Below the pieces are notes generated by a model. It worked only from the letters and a program-made list of their open reading frames with translations. It searched no databases and was not told where the DNA came from. 64,000 nucleotides of DNA, taken from positions 2,232,001 to 2,296,000 of the forward strand of contig OY730442.1 in assembly GCA_963422685.1 (NCBI GenBank). Reading direction: 5' to 3'. Positions 1 through 8,090 of this stretch are shown piece after piece. A program made the position numbers and the translations under genes. Source of the DNA: Spongiihabitans sp963422685 (GTDB taxonomy: Bacteria > Pseudomonadota > Gammaproteobacteria > Arenicellales > Poriferihabitantaceae). Within the stretch, counting starts at the first letter, position 1. Each line of letters begins with the position of its first letter.

Positions 1-50
1 CATCAAACGCGGCGCTGGGGCAGGCCTTCGCGAAACAGATAGGGAAATAA
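1..50 (+). CDS. 3' end of a gene, probably TRAP solute-binding protein (dctP), partial
   Basis: Only the last 15 codons are in the window. Read from base 3, the frame ends ...GQAFAKQIGK followed by TAA at 48-50. Nothing in so short a tail proves the family. The assignment rests on position: the next genes on the same strand are the two membrane subunits of a TRAP transporter, and the binding-protein gene usually comes first, separated from them by a terminator-like hairpin, as here. The protein would be periplasmic and would set the substrate of the transporter. Confidence 0.45.
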   Translation, partial: SNAALGQAFAKQIGK

Positions 51-66
51 TTCTTAAAAATATAAA

Positions 67-112
67 GCCCGCCAATAGCAAGCATGTCCACATGCCTCTA
101 TTTGCGGCGGGC
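67..112 (+). other. Imperfect stem-loop in the gap before dctQ
   Basis: GCCCGCC at 67-73 pairs with GGCGGGC at 106-112, AATAG at 74-78 with CTATT at 98-102, and the inner GCATG at 82-86 with CATGC at 91-95. There is no T run after it, so it is unlikely to terminate transcription. It may stabilise the 3' end of the upstream message after processing (inference). Confidence 0.6.
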
Positions 113-118
113 CATTTG

Positions 119-140
119 GCGGGCCTTCGGGCCCGCTTTT
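119..140 (+). terminator. Rho-independent terminator between dctP-like gene and dctQ
   Basis: A perfect 7-bp GC stem, GCGGGCC at 119-125 and GGGCCCGC around 130-136, closes a TTCG tetraloop and is followed by TTTT at 137-140. Such an element between the binding-protein gene and the membrane-subunit genes would let most transcripts stop after the binding protein and a minority read on, giving excess binding protein over transporter. The structure is seen directly; the stoichiometry effect is inferred from similar operons. Confidence 0.8.
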
Positions 141-209
141 AGGTTAAAACAGATTTATACTGCCCACCTTAAAACTCCCCAGCCTGAAACTACCTGAGGC
201 ATTCAGCCC

Positions 210-824
210 ATGGCCGAAGAGATCATTCCTGACAAGCTCGAAATTGCCGACGAACTTATTGCCGAACGCCGTTCCGCAGACCCTGGCAACCTGCCGGATG
301 ATATGCCGCGCTGGATGGCCAATACCATCAGTTGGATAGACCGTATGAGTATGTGCGTGGGCAAACTGGTATGCTGGTTTCTGGTGCCGATGTGTCTGGC
401 AATGGTGTATGAGGTAATTGCCCGCAAATACTTTATTGCGCCGACCATGTGGGCCTACGATATCAGCCGTATGCTGTACGGTTCGATGTTCATGCTGGGC
501 GCCGGTTACGCCTTGTCACGCGGCGTGCATATTCGCGCGGATTTTATTTATCGCAACTGGTCCGATCGATCCCAGGGAATCGTGGATGGCACACTCTATG
601 TAATATTCTATTTTCCCGGCCTGCTGATTTTTCTGTGGATGTCCATTGATTATGCTTGGACCGCCATTTCCCGTGCAGAGCGCGGCATGGACACGGCTTG
701 GATGCCGTATATGGGCCCGATCAAAGGCGCCATACCTGTCGGTGTGACGCTGCTGCTAATCCAGGGCGTATCTGAATTTCTAAAATGCTGGTATGCAGTC
801 CGCCGTGGGAGGTGGCCTGTCTGA
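210..824 (+). CDS. dctQ: TRAP transporter small membrane subunit DctQ
   Basis: A 204-residue integral membrane protein, the small subunit of a tripartite ATP-independent periplasmic transporter that pairs with DctM for secondary import of organic acids, sulfonates or similar solutes. About 45 polar residues at the N-terminus precede four hydrophobic segments at roughly 46-66, 82-103, 128-150 and 172-192. The family-typical ARKYF segment after the first helix and the GVHIRADF stretch after the second are present. The stop overlaps the dctM start (TGATG at 822-826), so the two subunits are translationally coupled. The likely substrate, judged from the downstream dehydrogenases, is dihydroxypropanesulfonate or a relative. 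Confidence 0.88.
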   Translation: MAEEIIPDKLEIADELIAERRSADPGNLPDDMPRWMANTISWIDRMSMCVGKLVCWFLVPMCLAMVYEVIARKYFIAPTMWAYDISRMLYGSMFMLGAGYALSRGVHIRADFIYRNWSDRSQGIVDGTLYVIFYFPGLLIFLWMSIDYAWTAISRAERGMDTAWMPYMGPIKGAIPVGVTLLLIQGVSEFLKCWYAVRRGRWPV

Positions 825-2170
825 TGATTGATTTACTGGTCAACCTCCGACCCGAATATATCGGACTAATCATGGTAGCCTGCATGTTGTTTGCTATTTT
901 TATCGGCTTCCCGATTTCATTCACACTGATTTTCCTCGGCATGACTTTTGGACTGTGGGGATTTGGTCAACTGGTGTTCTACCTGATGACCTTCCAGTTT
1001 TCTGGCGTCATGCTTGAGCAAACCCTGGCAGCGGTGCCGTTGTTCATATTCATGGGCATACTCATGGAGCAGGCCGGTCTCATGGAGCGGCTGTTTCATG
1101 CGGTGCAATTAACCCTGTCCCGCACCCGGGGGGCGTTGTATATCGCGGTACTATTTGTCTCCACAATTTTTGCCGCCGCCACCGGCATCGTCGGTGCCTC
1201 GGTCACCATTCTCGGCATCATGGCCGCAAAAACCATGAACCGCGCAGGTTACGATGTGCCGCTTTCAGCGGGGGCGATTACCGCTGGCGGGACACTGGGT
1301 ATACTTATTCCACCGAGCATCATGCTGGTGGTTATGGGCCCTATCCTGGAAGTGCCGGTCACCGATCTTTTCGCTGCCGCGATCATCCCGGGTTTCATGC
1401 TGGCATTTATATACACGGGTTACGCACTGATTCGCTGCCACCTGAATCCGAACCTTGGCCCGCCCTTGCCGGAAGACCTGCAACCGACTTCCATGACCTA
1501 TGTCTGGAAGGAGTTTTTTCTGGGGCTGGTTCCGCCGGCTGCGTTGGTCGGGTTTGCCCTGGGCAGTATATTGTTGGGATTTGCCACGCCGACAGAAGCG
1601 GCGGGGATGGGCGCATTCGGTTCGTTCCTGCTTGCGGCCGCGTACAAAAAACTGAACTGGCCGGGATTCAAGGACGCGCTGATTAAAACGCTGGAAATTT
1701 CGGCATTGATCCTGGTGCTGGTAGCGGCATCGAATTTCTTCGGTGCGGTATTCGCACGACTCGGCACACCCACCATGTTAACCGAATATCTGCTGACCCT
1801 GGAGATGTCGCCTTACGCCATTTTGGCCATGGTCATGGTGCTGATATTCCTGCTCGGCTGGCCGCTGGAATGGGTTCCCATCGTATTGATTATCGTGCCC
1901 ATACTATTGCCGCTCATAGACGAGCTGGGATTTAACCTGATATGGTTCGGCATTCTGGTGGCGGTAAATTTACAGACCGCCTGGCTGTCGCCGCCCGTGG
2001 CCTTGTCGGCCTATTTTCTCAAAGGCGTGGTGCCGGAGTGGGATTTAAAGGACATCTATAGCGGCATGATGCAGTTTATGTTGATTCAATTGATTGGTTT
2101 GATATTAATTATCATATTTCCACAGATCGCGTTGTGGCTGCCCACCTATCTGGATTCAGTCAATCCATAA
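824..2170 (+). CDS. dctM: TRAP transporter large membrane subunit DctM
   Basis: The large subunit (448 residues) is the ion-coupled permease of the TRAP system. It is hydrophobic throughout with about a dozen membrane segments. Family signatures visible are the GIVGASVTILGIMA region, the TAGGTLGILIPPSI loop near residue 160, and the second half repeat with FATPTEAAGMGAFG near residue 280. The start is the ATG at 824, which overlaps the dctQ stop; an upstream in-frame alternative at 785 would overlap dctQ by 40 bases and adds non-homologous residues. Only 15 bases separate it from the dehydrogenase gene, so uptake and first oxidation are probably co-transcribed. Confidence 0.9.
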   Translation: MIDLLVNLRPEYIGLIMVACMLFAIFIGFPISFTLIFLGMTFGLWGFGQLVFYLMTFQFSGVMLEQTLAAVPLFIFMGILMEQAGLMERLFHAVQLTLSRTRGALYIAVLFVSTIFAAATGIVGASVTILGIMAAKTMNRAGYDVPLSAGAITAGGTLGILIPPSIMLVVMGPILEVPVTDLFAAAIIPGFMLAFIYTGYALIRCHLNPNLGPPLPEDLQPTSMTYVWKEFFLGLVPPAALVGFALGSILLGFATPTEAAGMGAFGSFLLAAAYKKLNWPGFKDALIKTLEISALILVLVAASNFFGAVFARLGTPTMLTEYLLTLEMSPYAILAMVMVLIFLLGWPLEWVPIVLIIVPILLPLIDELGFNLIWFGILVAVNLQTAWLSPPVALSAYFLKGVVPEWDLKDIYSGMMQFMLIQLIGLILIIIFPQIALWLPTYLDSVNP

Positions 2171-2185
2171 CCCGGAAACTTTTTG

Positions 2186-3490
2186 ATGGCAGTAAAATTT
2201 TTAAAAAAGGCCAATAAAAACCCTGCCACCGGCCAGGACGACACCCACCAACTGGTGCGCAGCATGCTTCAGGAAATCGAAGACGGCGGTGAACAAAGAG
2301 TTCGCGACTATGCCAAAGATCTGGACGGATGGGATGGCGAAGTTATTGTCGGACAGGAACAAATTCAAGCCGCCATCGCCTCGCTGCCGGAACAGACAAA
2401 ACAGGATATTCGGTTTTCTCATGCCCGGGTCAAGGCGTTTGCAGAAGCACAGCTTGCCAGCATGGGTGAATTTGAAACCGAGCTTTCCCCGGGTCTTTTT
2501 GCCGGGCAGCGGTTAATCCCGGTGACCACTGCGGGGTGTTATATCCCCGGCGGACGGTATGCCCATATCGCATCGGCAATCATGAGCGTTACCACCGCCA
2601 GAGTTGCCGGTGTAAAGCAGGTTGTAGCTTGTTCTCCAACCCACGCAGATCGAGGCGTTCATCCCGCCATTTTGTATGCTGCAAACCTGGCGGGTGCTGA
2701 CACGGTGCTGAATCTTGGCGGTGTACAAGGCGTGGCGGCGCTGGCGTTCGGGCTGTTCACCGGGTATCCGGCGGACATGCTGGTTGGCCCGGGCAATCAA
2801 TTTGTCGCAGAAGCGAAAAGAATTTTATTTGGCCAGGTGGGCATCGACATGTTTGCCGGCCCAACGGAGATCCTGATCATTGCCGACCAATATGCCGATG
2901 CGGACATTATTGCATGTGATTTGGTCAGCCAGGCAGAGCACGGCCTGGACTCTCCTGCCTGGTTAATCAGCACTTGCGCATCTTTGGCGGGCAGGGTAAT
3001 TGAATTAATGCCGGCCTGTATTGGACGTCTGGCGGAACCCAATCGCTCCACCGCCGCGGCCGCATGGCGGGACTATGGCGAAGTGGTTGTGGTGGACAGC
3101 GATGAAGAAGCCGTTCGGGTTAGCGATCAGTATGCCTGTGAGCACCTTGAAGTGCAGTGCGAAAATCTCGATTGGTGGCTGGAAAACCTGCGTAACTATG
3201 GTTCATTATTTTTGGGCGAACAAACAACCGTGGCATACGGCGATAAATGCTCGGGAACCAATCACATCCTGCCTACCAAAGGCGCTGCCCGATATACCGG
3301 CGGATTAAGTGTCAGTAAATTTATCAAAGTTCTGACCTGGCAGCGTATGACCGAACACGCCAACCGCGATGTGGGCGCCGTCACCGCCAGAATTTCTCGC
3401 TACGAAGGTATGGAAGGACATGCCAGGAGTGGTGATGATCGATTGTACAAATATTTCCCTGGCGAAGAATTCGATCTCGGACTACACTGA
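2186..3490 (+). CDS. hpsN: HpsN-type dehydrogenase, probable sulfopropanediol 3-dehydrogenase (HisD family)
   Basis: A 434-residue histidinol-dehydrogenase-family enzyme. HpsN oxidises (R)-2,3-dihydroxypropane-1-sulfonate with NAD+ in two steps to sulfolactate. HisD zinc and catalytic motifs are kept: SQAEHGLDS (Gln and His zinc ligands), CEHLEV (catalytic Glu-His), YGDKCSGTNH (Asp ligand) and the C-terminal EGMEGHARSGDDR (His ligand). It is not a histidine-biosynthesis gene by context: it follows a TRAP transporter and precedes an SDR and a zinc alcohol dehydrogenase, the hpsN/O/P set known from Cupriavidus. The ATG at 2186 is chosen over the adjoining TTG at 2183. The substrate is inferred from context, not from residues seen here. 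Confidence 0.78.
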   Translation: MAVKFLKKANKNPATGQDDTHQLVRSMLQEIEDGGEQRVRDYAKDLDGWDGEVIVGQEQIQAAIASLPEQTKQDIRFSHARVKAFAEAQLASMGEFETELSPGLFAGQRLIPVTTAGCYIPGGRYAHIASAIMSVTTARVAGVKQVVACSPTHADRGVHPAILYAANLAGADTVLNLGGVQGVAALAFGLFTGYPADMLVGPGNQFVAEAKRILFGQVGIDMFAGPTEILIIADQYADADIIACDLVSQAEHGLDSPAWLISTCASLAGRVIELMPACIGRLAEPNRSTAAAAWRDYGEVVVVDSDEEAVRVSDQYACEHLEVQCENLDWWLENLRNYGSLFLGEQTTVAYGDKCSGTNHILPTKGAARYTGGLSVSKFIKVLTWQRMTEHANRDVGAVTARISRYEGMEGHARSGDDRLYKYFPGEEFDLGLH

Positions 3491-3510
3491 TTTTTCAAAC
3501 CTCAAAGTCG

Positions 3511-4302
3511 ATGGTGAGCAGGTTACAACCGGCACAAATACTCACCCGGCAGTTTGCCCTCAACCATCGGGTATACGTGGTTACCGGCGCCAGTTCGGGA
3601 ATCGGTCGGGCTATGGCAGGCTTCCTCGCCAGTGTCGGCGCGGCTATTGTCGCCGTGGCACGGCGCCCGCAACCATTGGAACGACTGGTCAAAGAAATTC
3701 AGGACAGCGGCGGCAATGCGGCTTCTGTCTGCGCTGACCTTGGCGATCGGGAATCTATGGTTCGTATCGCCAGGCGATGTCAGGGCGCATTCAATCGGGT
3801 TGATGGCGTGATCAATGCGGCCGGCGTAAACCTGCGCGAAGCTGCCGAAGATATTTCCATTGACAGTTGGGACCGCACACTGAATCTGAATCTGTCCGCG
3901 CCATTCTTTTTTAGCCGGGAATTTGTGGCAGGAATGAAACAAAACGGTTATGGACGAATAATCAATATTGCTTCGTTACAGTCTTGCCGGGCCTTCCCCA
4001 ATGGCCTAGCCTACGGCGCATCCAAGGGCGGTGTCTGCCAACTGACCAGGGCCATGTCCGAAACCTGGTCATCCCGGGGCATTACCTGTAACGCCATCGC
4101 CCCGGGATTCTTTCCCTCCGGGCTGACCGCGCCGGTTTTCGCAAACCCGGAAACCGCCGCATGGGCAGCAGGGCAAACCACAATGGGTCGTAACGGCGAA
4201 TTATCAGACTTGTTTGGTATCACTGTGTTCTTCGCGTCGCCCGCCTCTTCCTATATAACCGGGCAGACTTTATACATTGACGGTGGATTTACTGCCCGCT
4301 GA
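3511..4302 (+). CDS. hpsO: Short-chain dehydrogenase, probable HpsO (DHPS 2-dehydrogenase)
   Basis: A classical SDR of 263 residues with the nucleotide motif TGASSGIGRA at about 26-35, NAAGV near 107, the catalytic Ser in NIASLQS and the YGASK catalytic pair near 175, then the usual IAPGFFPSGLT region. In the described DHPS pathway HpsO and HpsP are paired 2-dehydrogenases that oxidise and re-reduce C2 through a keto intermediate, so both enantiomers reach HpsN. Its place 20 bases after hpsN and 17 before the zinc enzyme supports that role. General 3-oxoacyl or gluconate-5-type reductase activity is the alternative, since the fold does not fix substrate. Confidence 0.68.
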   Translation: MVSRLQPAQILTRQFALNHRVYVVTGASSGIGRAMAGFLASVGAAIVAVARRPQPLERLVKEIQDSGGNAASVCADLGDRESMVRIARRCQGAFNRVDGVINAAGVNLREAAEDISIDSWDRTLNLNLSAPFFFSREFVAGMKQNGYGRIINIASLQSCRAFPNGLAYGASKGGVCQLTRAMSETWSSRGITCNAIAPGFFPSGLTAPVFANPETAAWAAGQTTMGRNGELSDLFGITVFFASPASSYITGQTLYIDGGFTAR

Positions 4303-4319
4303 CCGTATCGAAACAATCA

Positions 4320-5309
4320 ATGAAAGCCCTGGTCTATACGGCTAACCGGGAAATGACTTTTCGCGAGGAGCCCGCGCCCCACCCAACGCATGATGATGCG
4401 CTGGTCGCGGTTGAGTCGGTGGGTATTTGTGGCTCAGACATGCACGCCTTTCTTGGGCATGATGCCCGCAGAATACCGCCGCTGATTCTGGGCCATGAAG
4501 CCGTGGGCACGGTACTCCAGGGTACCCGGCCGGGCAAAAAAGTGGTATTAAATCCATTGATCACCTGTGGCCAATGCCATGACTGCCTCGGCGGCCGGCA
4601 AAATCTTTGCGCAAAACGCGACCTCATTGGCATGTATCGGGCAGGGGCCTTCGCCGAGCAAGTCGCAATTCCCGAGCGCAATCTGATAGCCATCCCGGAG
4701 GATATGAATCCAGACAAGGCCGCACTCACCGAGCCGGGTGCGACGGCGCTGCATGCGGTTGTTTTGGCAGAAAACGCGATGGCGCGTCCGATCAGCGAAT
4801 CCCGCGCACTGGTAATCGGTGCAGGTTCCGTCGGGCTGCTCACCGCGCTCATATTGATGGACAAAGGAGTGGGTCAGGTTGATCTGGCCGAAACCAATCC
4901 ACTGCGGCGAAAAACCGTGTTGGAACATACGCAGTGCGGGGTTTTTGATCCGGTTAAATCCCCGCTGGAAGAGGATTGCTACGACCTGGTATTCGACGCT
5001 GTCGGCAACGCCCGGACCCGCAGCACCAGCGTGCAATGCGCAAGACCGGGATCCGTTATCGTCCATATCGGGTTGATGGACAATGACGGCAGCCTGGATG
5101 TGCGCAGGATGACTTTGCAGGAAATCACCTTCATTGGCTGCTACACCTACTCTCCTGTGGACCTGCGAGTCACGCTGCAAAAGCTGCACAGCGGCGCCCT
5201 GGGCAGTCTGGACTGGCTGGCAGTGCGCCCGCTCGAAGATGGTGCCAGCGCTTTTAAGGAAATACTCGCCGGTCAATGCGCCGCACCGAAAATCGTATTA
5301 CGAGTCTGA
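4320..5309 (+). CDS. hpsP: Zinc-dependent alcohol dehydrogenase, probable HpsP
   Basis: An MDR-superfamily alcohol dehydrogenase of 329 residues. Catalytic zinc ligands appear in GICGSD (Cys37) and LGHEAVG (His-Glu near 60). The structural zinc loop CGQCHDCLGGRQNLC is intact near 83-97. The Rossmann motif GAGSVGLLTA is near 167. With the preceding SDR it would interconvert the C2 stereochemistry of dihydroxypropanesulfonate. The gene ends the + strand operon; the next gene is convergent, and only about 28 bases separate the stops, with no clear terminator in between. Family assignment is firm, substrate inferred. Confidence 0.72.
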   Translation: MKALVYTANREMTFREEPAPHPTHDDALVAVESVGICGSDMHAFLGHDARRIPPLILGHEAVGTVLQGTRPGKKVVLNPLITCGQCHDCLGGRQNLCAKRDLIGMYRAGAFAEQVAIPERNLIAIPEDMNPDKAALTEPGATALHAVVLAENAMARPISESRALVIGAGSVGLLTALILMDKGVGQVDLAETNPLRRKTVLEHTQCGVFDPVKSPLEEDCYDLVFDAVGNARTRSTSVQCARPGSVIVHIGLMDNDGSLDVRRMTLQEITFIGCYTYSPVDLRVTLQKLHSGALGSLDWLAVRPLEDGASAFKEILAGQCAAPKIVLRV

Positions 5310-5337
5310 ATCGGGCGACCTTGATGCGGCGATAAAA

Positions 5338-6249
5338 TTATTTATCTAATTTCAGCCTGTCCAAATCCCGCTGGAACAACCAGTCGGCAAGCTCCAGATG
5401 TTCAGGATATTCACTTTTGTCTGCGGATTTCAGCAACCGCCACAGACAGGCCGTACACACCACGCGATGGACAATCTGGTTGAAACAATGGCGTTCGTGG
5501 AAGGTGAGTATTCGAACGCTTTGATAGGATTGCACCAGCGCCTGGAATAATGCCGGATCAAACTCGCCATCGGGAAAGCAGGCATTTACCGACAGCCAGG
5601 CCAAATCAAAAATGCTGGCGCCCAAAGTAACTTCCTCCCAATCAATCAGCGCTGCCAGATCTGGCCCATCAAACAACGCATTGCCCGGCCATGGATCGCC
5701 GTGGACGATACTAATTGGCAGTGTGCACCTTGCAATATTTTTCAGCGCGGAAATCCTGTTTTCCAGCTTTGCCAGGGTGCGGCCGCCGGTTCGCTGTTTG
5801 GCCTGCCGCAGGCTTTTGTCCAGATAATCGCTACTCCACCAGGTATTTCTGGGTTGCAGAAAATCACTGTGAATACCATGCAGCTTTGCCAATGCTCTGC
5901 CCAGTTGCGATAGCATATCTGGAGAAACAACCGTTTTAACCTCGACTTTTAAGTATGGCAGCACCACGACAACATGTCCTTTGCAGCGGAATACCTGTTC
6001 TCCATACTGATTTTGCAAATAACCCGGACACCAGAAACCAGCCGCAGAGATACGGTTTAGAAACCGCATTTCGGCGGTTAAATCATCCAGCGAATGCTCG
6101 ATTACGAATTTGACAAAAAAGCGGCCAGTGCCGGTATGTACAACCATGTTGTGATTCGCACAGCCCCCTGCGCACTTGACATTTCGGAGTGCGCCCAAAC
6201 CGTAAAACGCACACACCTCGGGCAAAATATCTGCTTCTGAAGATGCCAT
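5338..6249 (-). CDS. Aminoglycoside/choline-kinase-fold phosphotransferase, substrate unknown
   Basis: A 303-residue protein of the APH/choline kinase/homoserine kinase II fold, ATP-dependent kinases of small hydroxylated or amine compounds. Seen are an N-terminal GGCANHN nucleotide-loop-like segment near 28-34, the FFVKFV lysine strand, the Brenner motif HGDPWPGNALF near 183 (catalytic Asp) and the LIDWEEV metal-binding Asp near 203. The key catalytic residues are therefore intact. It is convergent with the hps operon, so it need not belong to that pathway. No specific symbol is justified. Confidence 0.7.
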   Translation of the reverse strand: MASSEADILPEVCAFYGLGALRNVKCAGGCANHNMVVHTGTGRFFVKFVIEHSLDDLTAEMRFLNRISAAGFWCPGYLQNQYGEQVFRCKGHVVVVLPYLKVEVKTVVSPDMLSQLGRALAKLHGIHSDFLQPRNTWWSSDYLDKSLRQAKQRTGGRTLAKLENRISALKNIARCTLPISIVHGDPWPGNALFDGPDLAALIDWEEVTLGASIFDLAWLSVNACFPDGEFDPALFQALVQSYQSVRILTFHERHCFNQIVHRVVCTACLWRLLKSADKSEYPEHLELADWLFQRDLDRLKLDK

Positions 6250-6332
6250 TAACCTCTACTCATAAATATTTGCGTGAAATATATAGCCAGACGGAATTCA
6301 GGGGACTTCCCTTTGCCGCGCAAATAATCAGG

Positions 6333-6791
6333 CTATATCTGCAAAGAGTAGGTATGAAATTCTTCCAGAGTTCTTTTATAACCCAGTTTTTCGTATAACG
6401 CCTGACCAGGCAAATTGGTGAATTCGGTTTGCAGATCGATCCGTGCTGCATGCTCATGTCTGGAAAATTTCATTGCCCGGTTCATCATTGCCTCACCAAT
6501 TCCTCGCTTGCGGCAGCCCGGATCAACGAATAAATCATAAAGGATCATGATTTTCACGGCCTCCACCGAACAAAACGACGGGTATAACTGGACGAATCCT
6601 AGCCCGGTCGAATCTTCCACCGCAACGAGAATGCAAGACTCCTGGTGGTTAATACGATCAGCAATATATCGCCTGGCTAACCCGAAGTCCGGCGGGCACT
6701 GGTAGAATTGACGATAAAGATAGAATAACTTCGCTACTTCATCAATGTGAATCTGTGCTGCTCTGACTATTTTCACTTTTTCATTAACCAT
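6333..6791 (-). CDS. GNAT family N-acetyltransferase
   Basis: A 152-residue GCN5-related acetyltransferase, about the usual single-domain length. The strand and loop before motif A read LYDLFVDPGCRKRGIGEAMM, giving the R-x-x-G-I-G acetyl-CoA pyrophosphate loop near residues 99-104. The C-terminal motif B region, LYEKLGYKRT, is also present. The acceptor substrate cannot be read from the sequence. It lies upstream of the phosphotransferase on the same strand with an 83-base gap, so they may share a transcript. Confidence 0.75.
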   Translation of the reverse strand: MVNEKVKIVRAAQIHIDEVAKLFYLYRQFYQCPPDFGLARRYIADRINHQESCILVAVEDSTGLGFVQLYPSFCSVEAVKIMILYDLFVDPGCRKRGIGEAMMNRAMKFSRHEHAARIDLQTEFTNLPGQALYEKLGYKRTLEEFHTYSLQI

Positions 6792-6827
6792 AATTATCCT
6801 GCCGATGCTCGCTATATGAAGTACTAA

Positions 6828-7237
6828 TCAAACCGAATCATCTGTTGCTGACACTGAACGCCGAAAAGGGATAAAGGCGTTGTGCAAGTCCTATTTGTAG
6901 AAGCTAAAATATGTTTGACTAAAGCAGCTTCCGACCAGGCCAACTCCCCCGGATTATCTGACAACCTGACCAGTTTTGGGTGATTGATTTTAGCCATACG
7001 GATGAAATTATTTTCGTCCCGGTTTTTTTTAGTATGTGGTCACGCACAATATCCCATATCAAATGTTTCTGCAGTGTTCGCCCAACAACCGCCCAGCCGT
7101 TGACCTTATAGTGTTGCTGCGGGTGCAGCGGCTTGCCATCATCAAAACATGCCCCAATGATGCGGCTTGCCAATGCAGAATCCGGGTCTATAGTCCAGGT
7201 CCCCTACCCGAACCATGTCTCCACCGGATTGTAGATA
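6828..7237 (-). pseudogene. soxB: soxB 3' remnant (thiosulfohydrolase, decayed)
   Basis: On the - strand, the stretch starting at 7237 reads YLQSGGDMVRVGDLDY, then after a frame change near 7180 RIIGACFDDGKPL, YKVNGWAVVG and IWDIVRDHILKK. After a further frame change near 7030 it reads INHPKLVRLSDNPGELAW. These match the last third of SoxB, the dimanganese hydrolase that releases sulfate from SoxYZ-bound thiosulfate. The catalytic N-terminal domain is missing, at least two frameshifts are present, and the 5' end is fused directly to a metallo-beta-lactamase remnant. It cannot encode a working enzyme. Confidence 0.65.
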
Positions 7238-7730
7238 GACGATGTCCCCTGGGCTATGGGCCGGCCCGGGATTCATCAAATCAATTTCGGTTTCCCCCGT
7301 GGTAATGACTTTTTCATCCGCGAACGTTTCATCCGGCATGGTGAGTCAGGTAAGCAGAGATTTATCCATACGCTTGCTGACCATCCATGCCAATGCCGTT
7401 TCGCCGAATGCGGCAATTTCTGCGGCGGTGTTGGCATGGGCTATGACCATGGCGCCCTGCTCCTGCCAATAGCTGGAACCGGGCATTGTATGCCTCTGCA
7501 CGCGCTCCAAAGCAACATATTTTACCGGCTGGTCGGTTAGTTTTTTTGATTTCCTGATACGGGGAATGTGCCGGCGCATAGTTTTCTCCGGTATTGAAAA
7601 CGAACACGCCATCGCTGGTTATGATGAATGACAGGTTGTTGTTATGTCCCGAGTTCTGGTAACTGGCCCGGGCAGTCGCGCCAATCACCGACCATCCCCG
7701 GTGGTTACTTCTTGCAACCGATACCGCATT
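7238..7730 (-). pseudogene. Metallo-beta-lactamase-fold hydrolase remnant
   Basis: Fragments in two frames: IGATARASYQNSGHNNNLSF and SDGVFVFNTGENY near the 5' end, then after a frameshift near 7545 PVKYVALERVQRH and GSSYWQEQGAMVIAH. An in-frame TGA at 7346-7348 follows, then MPDETFADEKV and GPAHSPGDIV. These are the first two-thirds of an MBL-fold protein of the type found beside sox genes. Two points are telling: the usual HxHxDH region is degraded (RVQRHTMPG where a His-rich loop belongs), and the reading frame runs without a break into SoxB sequence at 7237. That marks a deletion that removed the 3' end of this gene and the 5' end of soxB. Confidence 0.62.
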
Positions 7731-8090
7731 GAGCGCCATGCCGGGTCAATTTCAATGGGTTCGTCAGCCCCAACCCAACCCGGATAGGCGTCCTTATAGT
7801 TACGTACATTGGCATATCCCAATTCGGTTGATGTTTTCGCCGAAAGCGGACGTCGGATATTAGCTCCGCAAAATGTCACTATCGGCGTATCAGGATCGGC
7901 AATTGGCACCGAAACGAGCAGCTCAAGCCACCCCTTTGGGATATTCATCTTGCGAGGCGATCTATCGTGCCGAAAAACTGTGTTGGTGTGCGCACATCAA
8001 TGAGAATCAAGTCCGGCTGGTGGGTAATTTCTTGCTTAATAACCTGACCAGCCAGTACGAAGGGGCGGGCACAAATATAATAACCTTCAG
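7685..8090 (-). pseudogene. Rhodanese-domain protein remnant
   Basis: The - strand from about 8090 reads PEGYYICARPFVLAG, then QPDLILIDVRTPTQF, a frame break at about 7950, and NIPKGWLELLVSVPIADPD, TPIVTFCGANIRRPLSAKT, LGYANVRNYKDAYPGW. This is a rhodanese (sulfurtransferase) domain: the DVR start of the domain, the active-site loop CGANIRR with its Cys, and the YKDAYPGW end. The frameshift lies in the middle of the domain, so a complete protein is not made unless the break is a sequencing error. It would be part of the old sox neighbourhood. Confidence 0.62.

Noticed and set aside
2186..3490. Calling the HisD-family gene histidinol dehydrogenase (hisD)
   Set aside because: No his genes nearby; the TRAP transporter, SDR and zinc ADH context fits HpsN.
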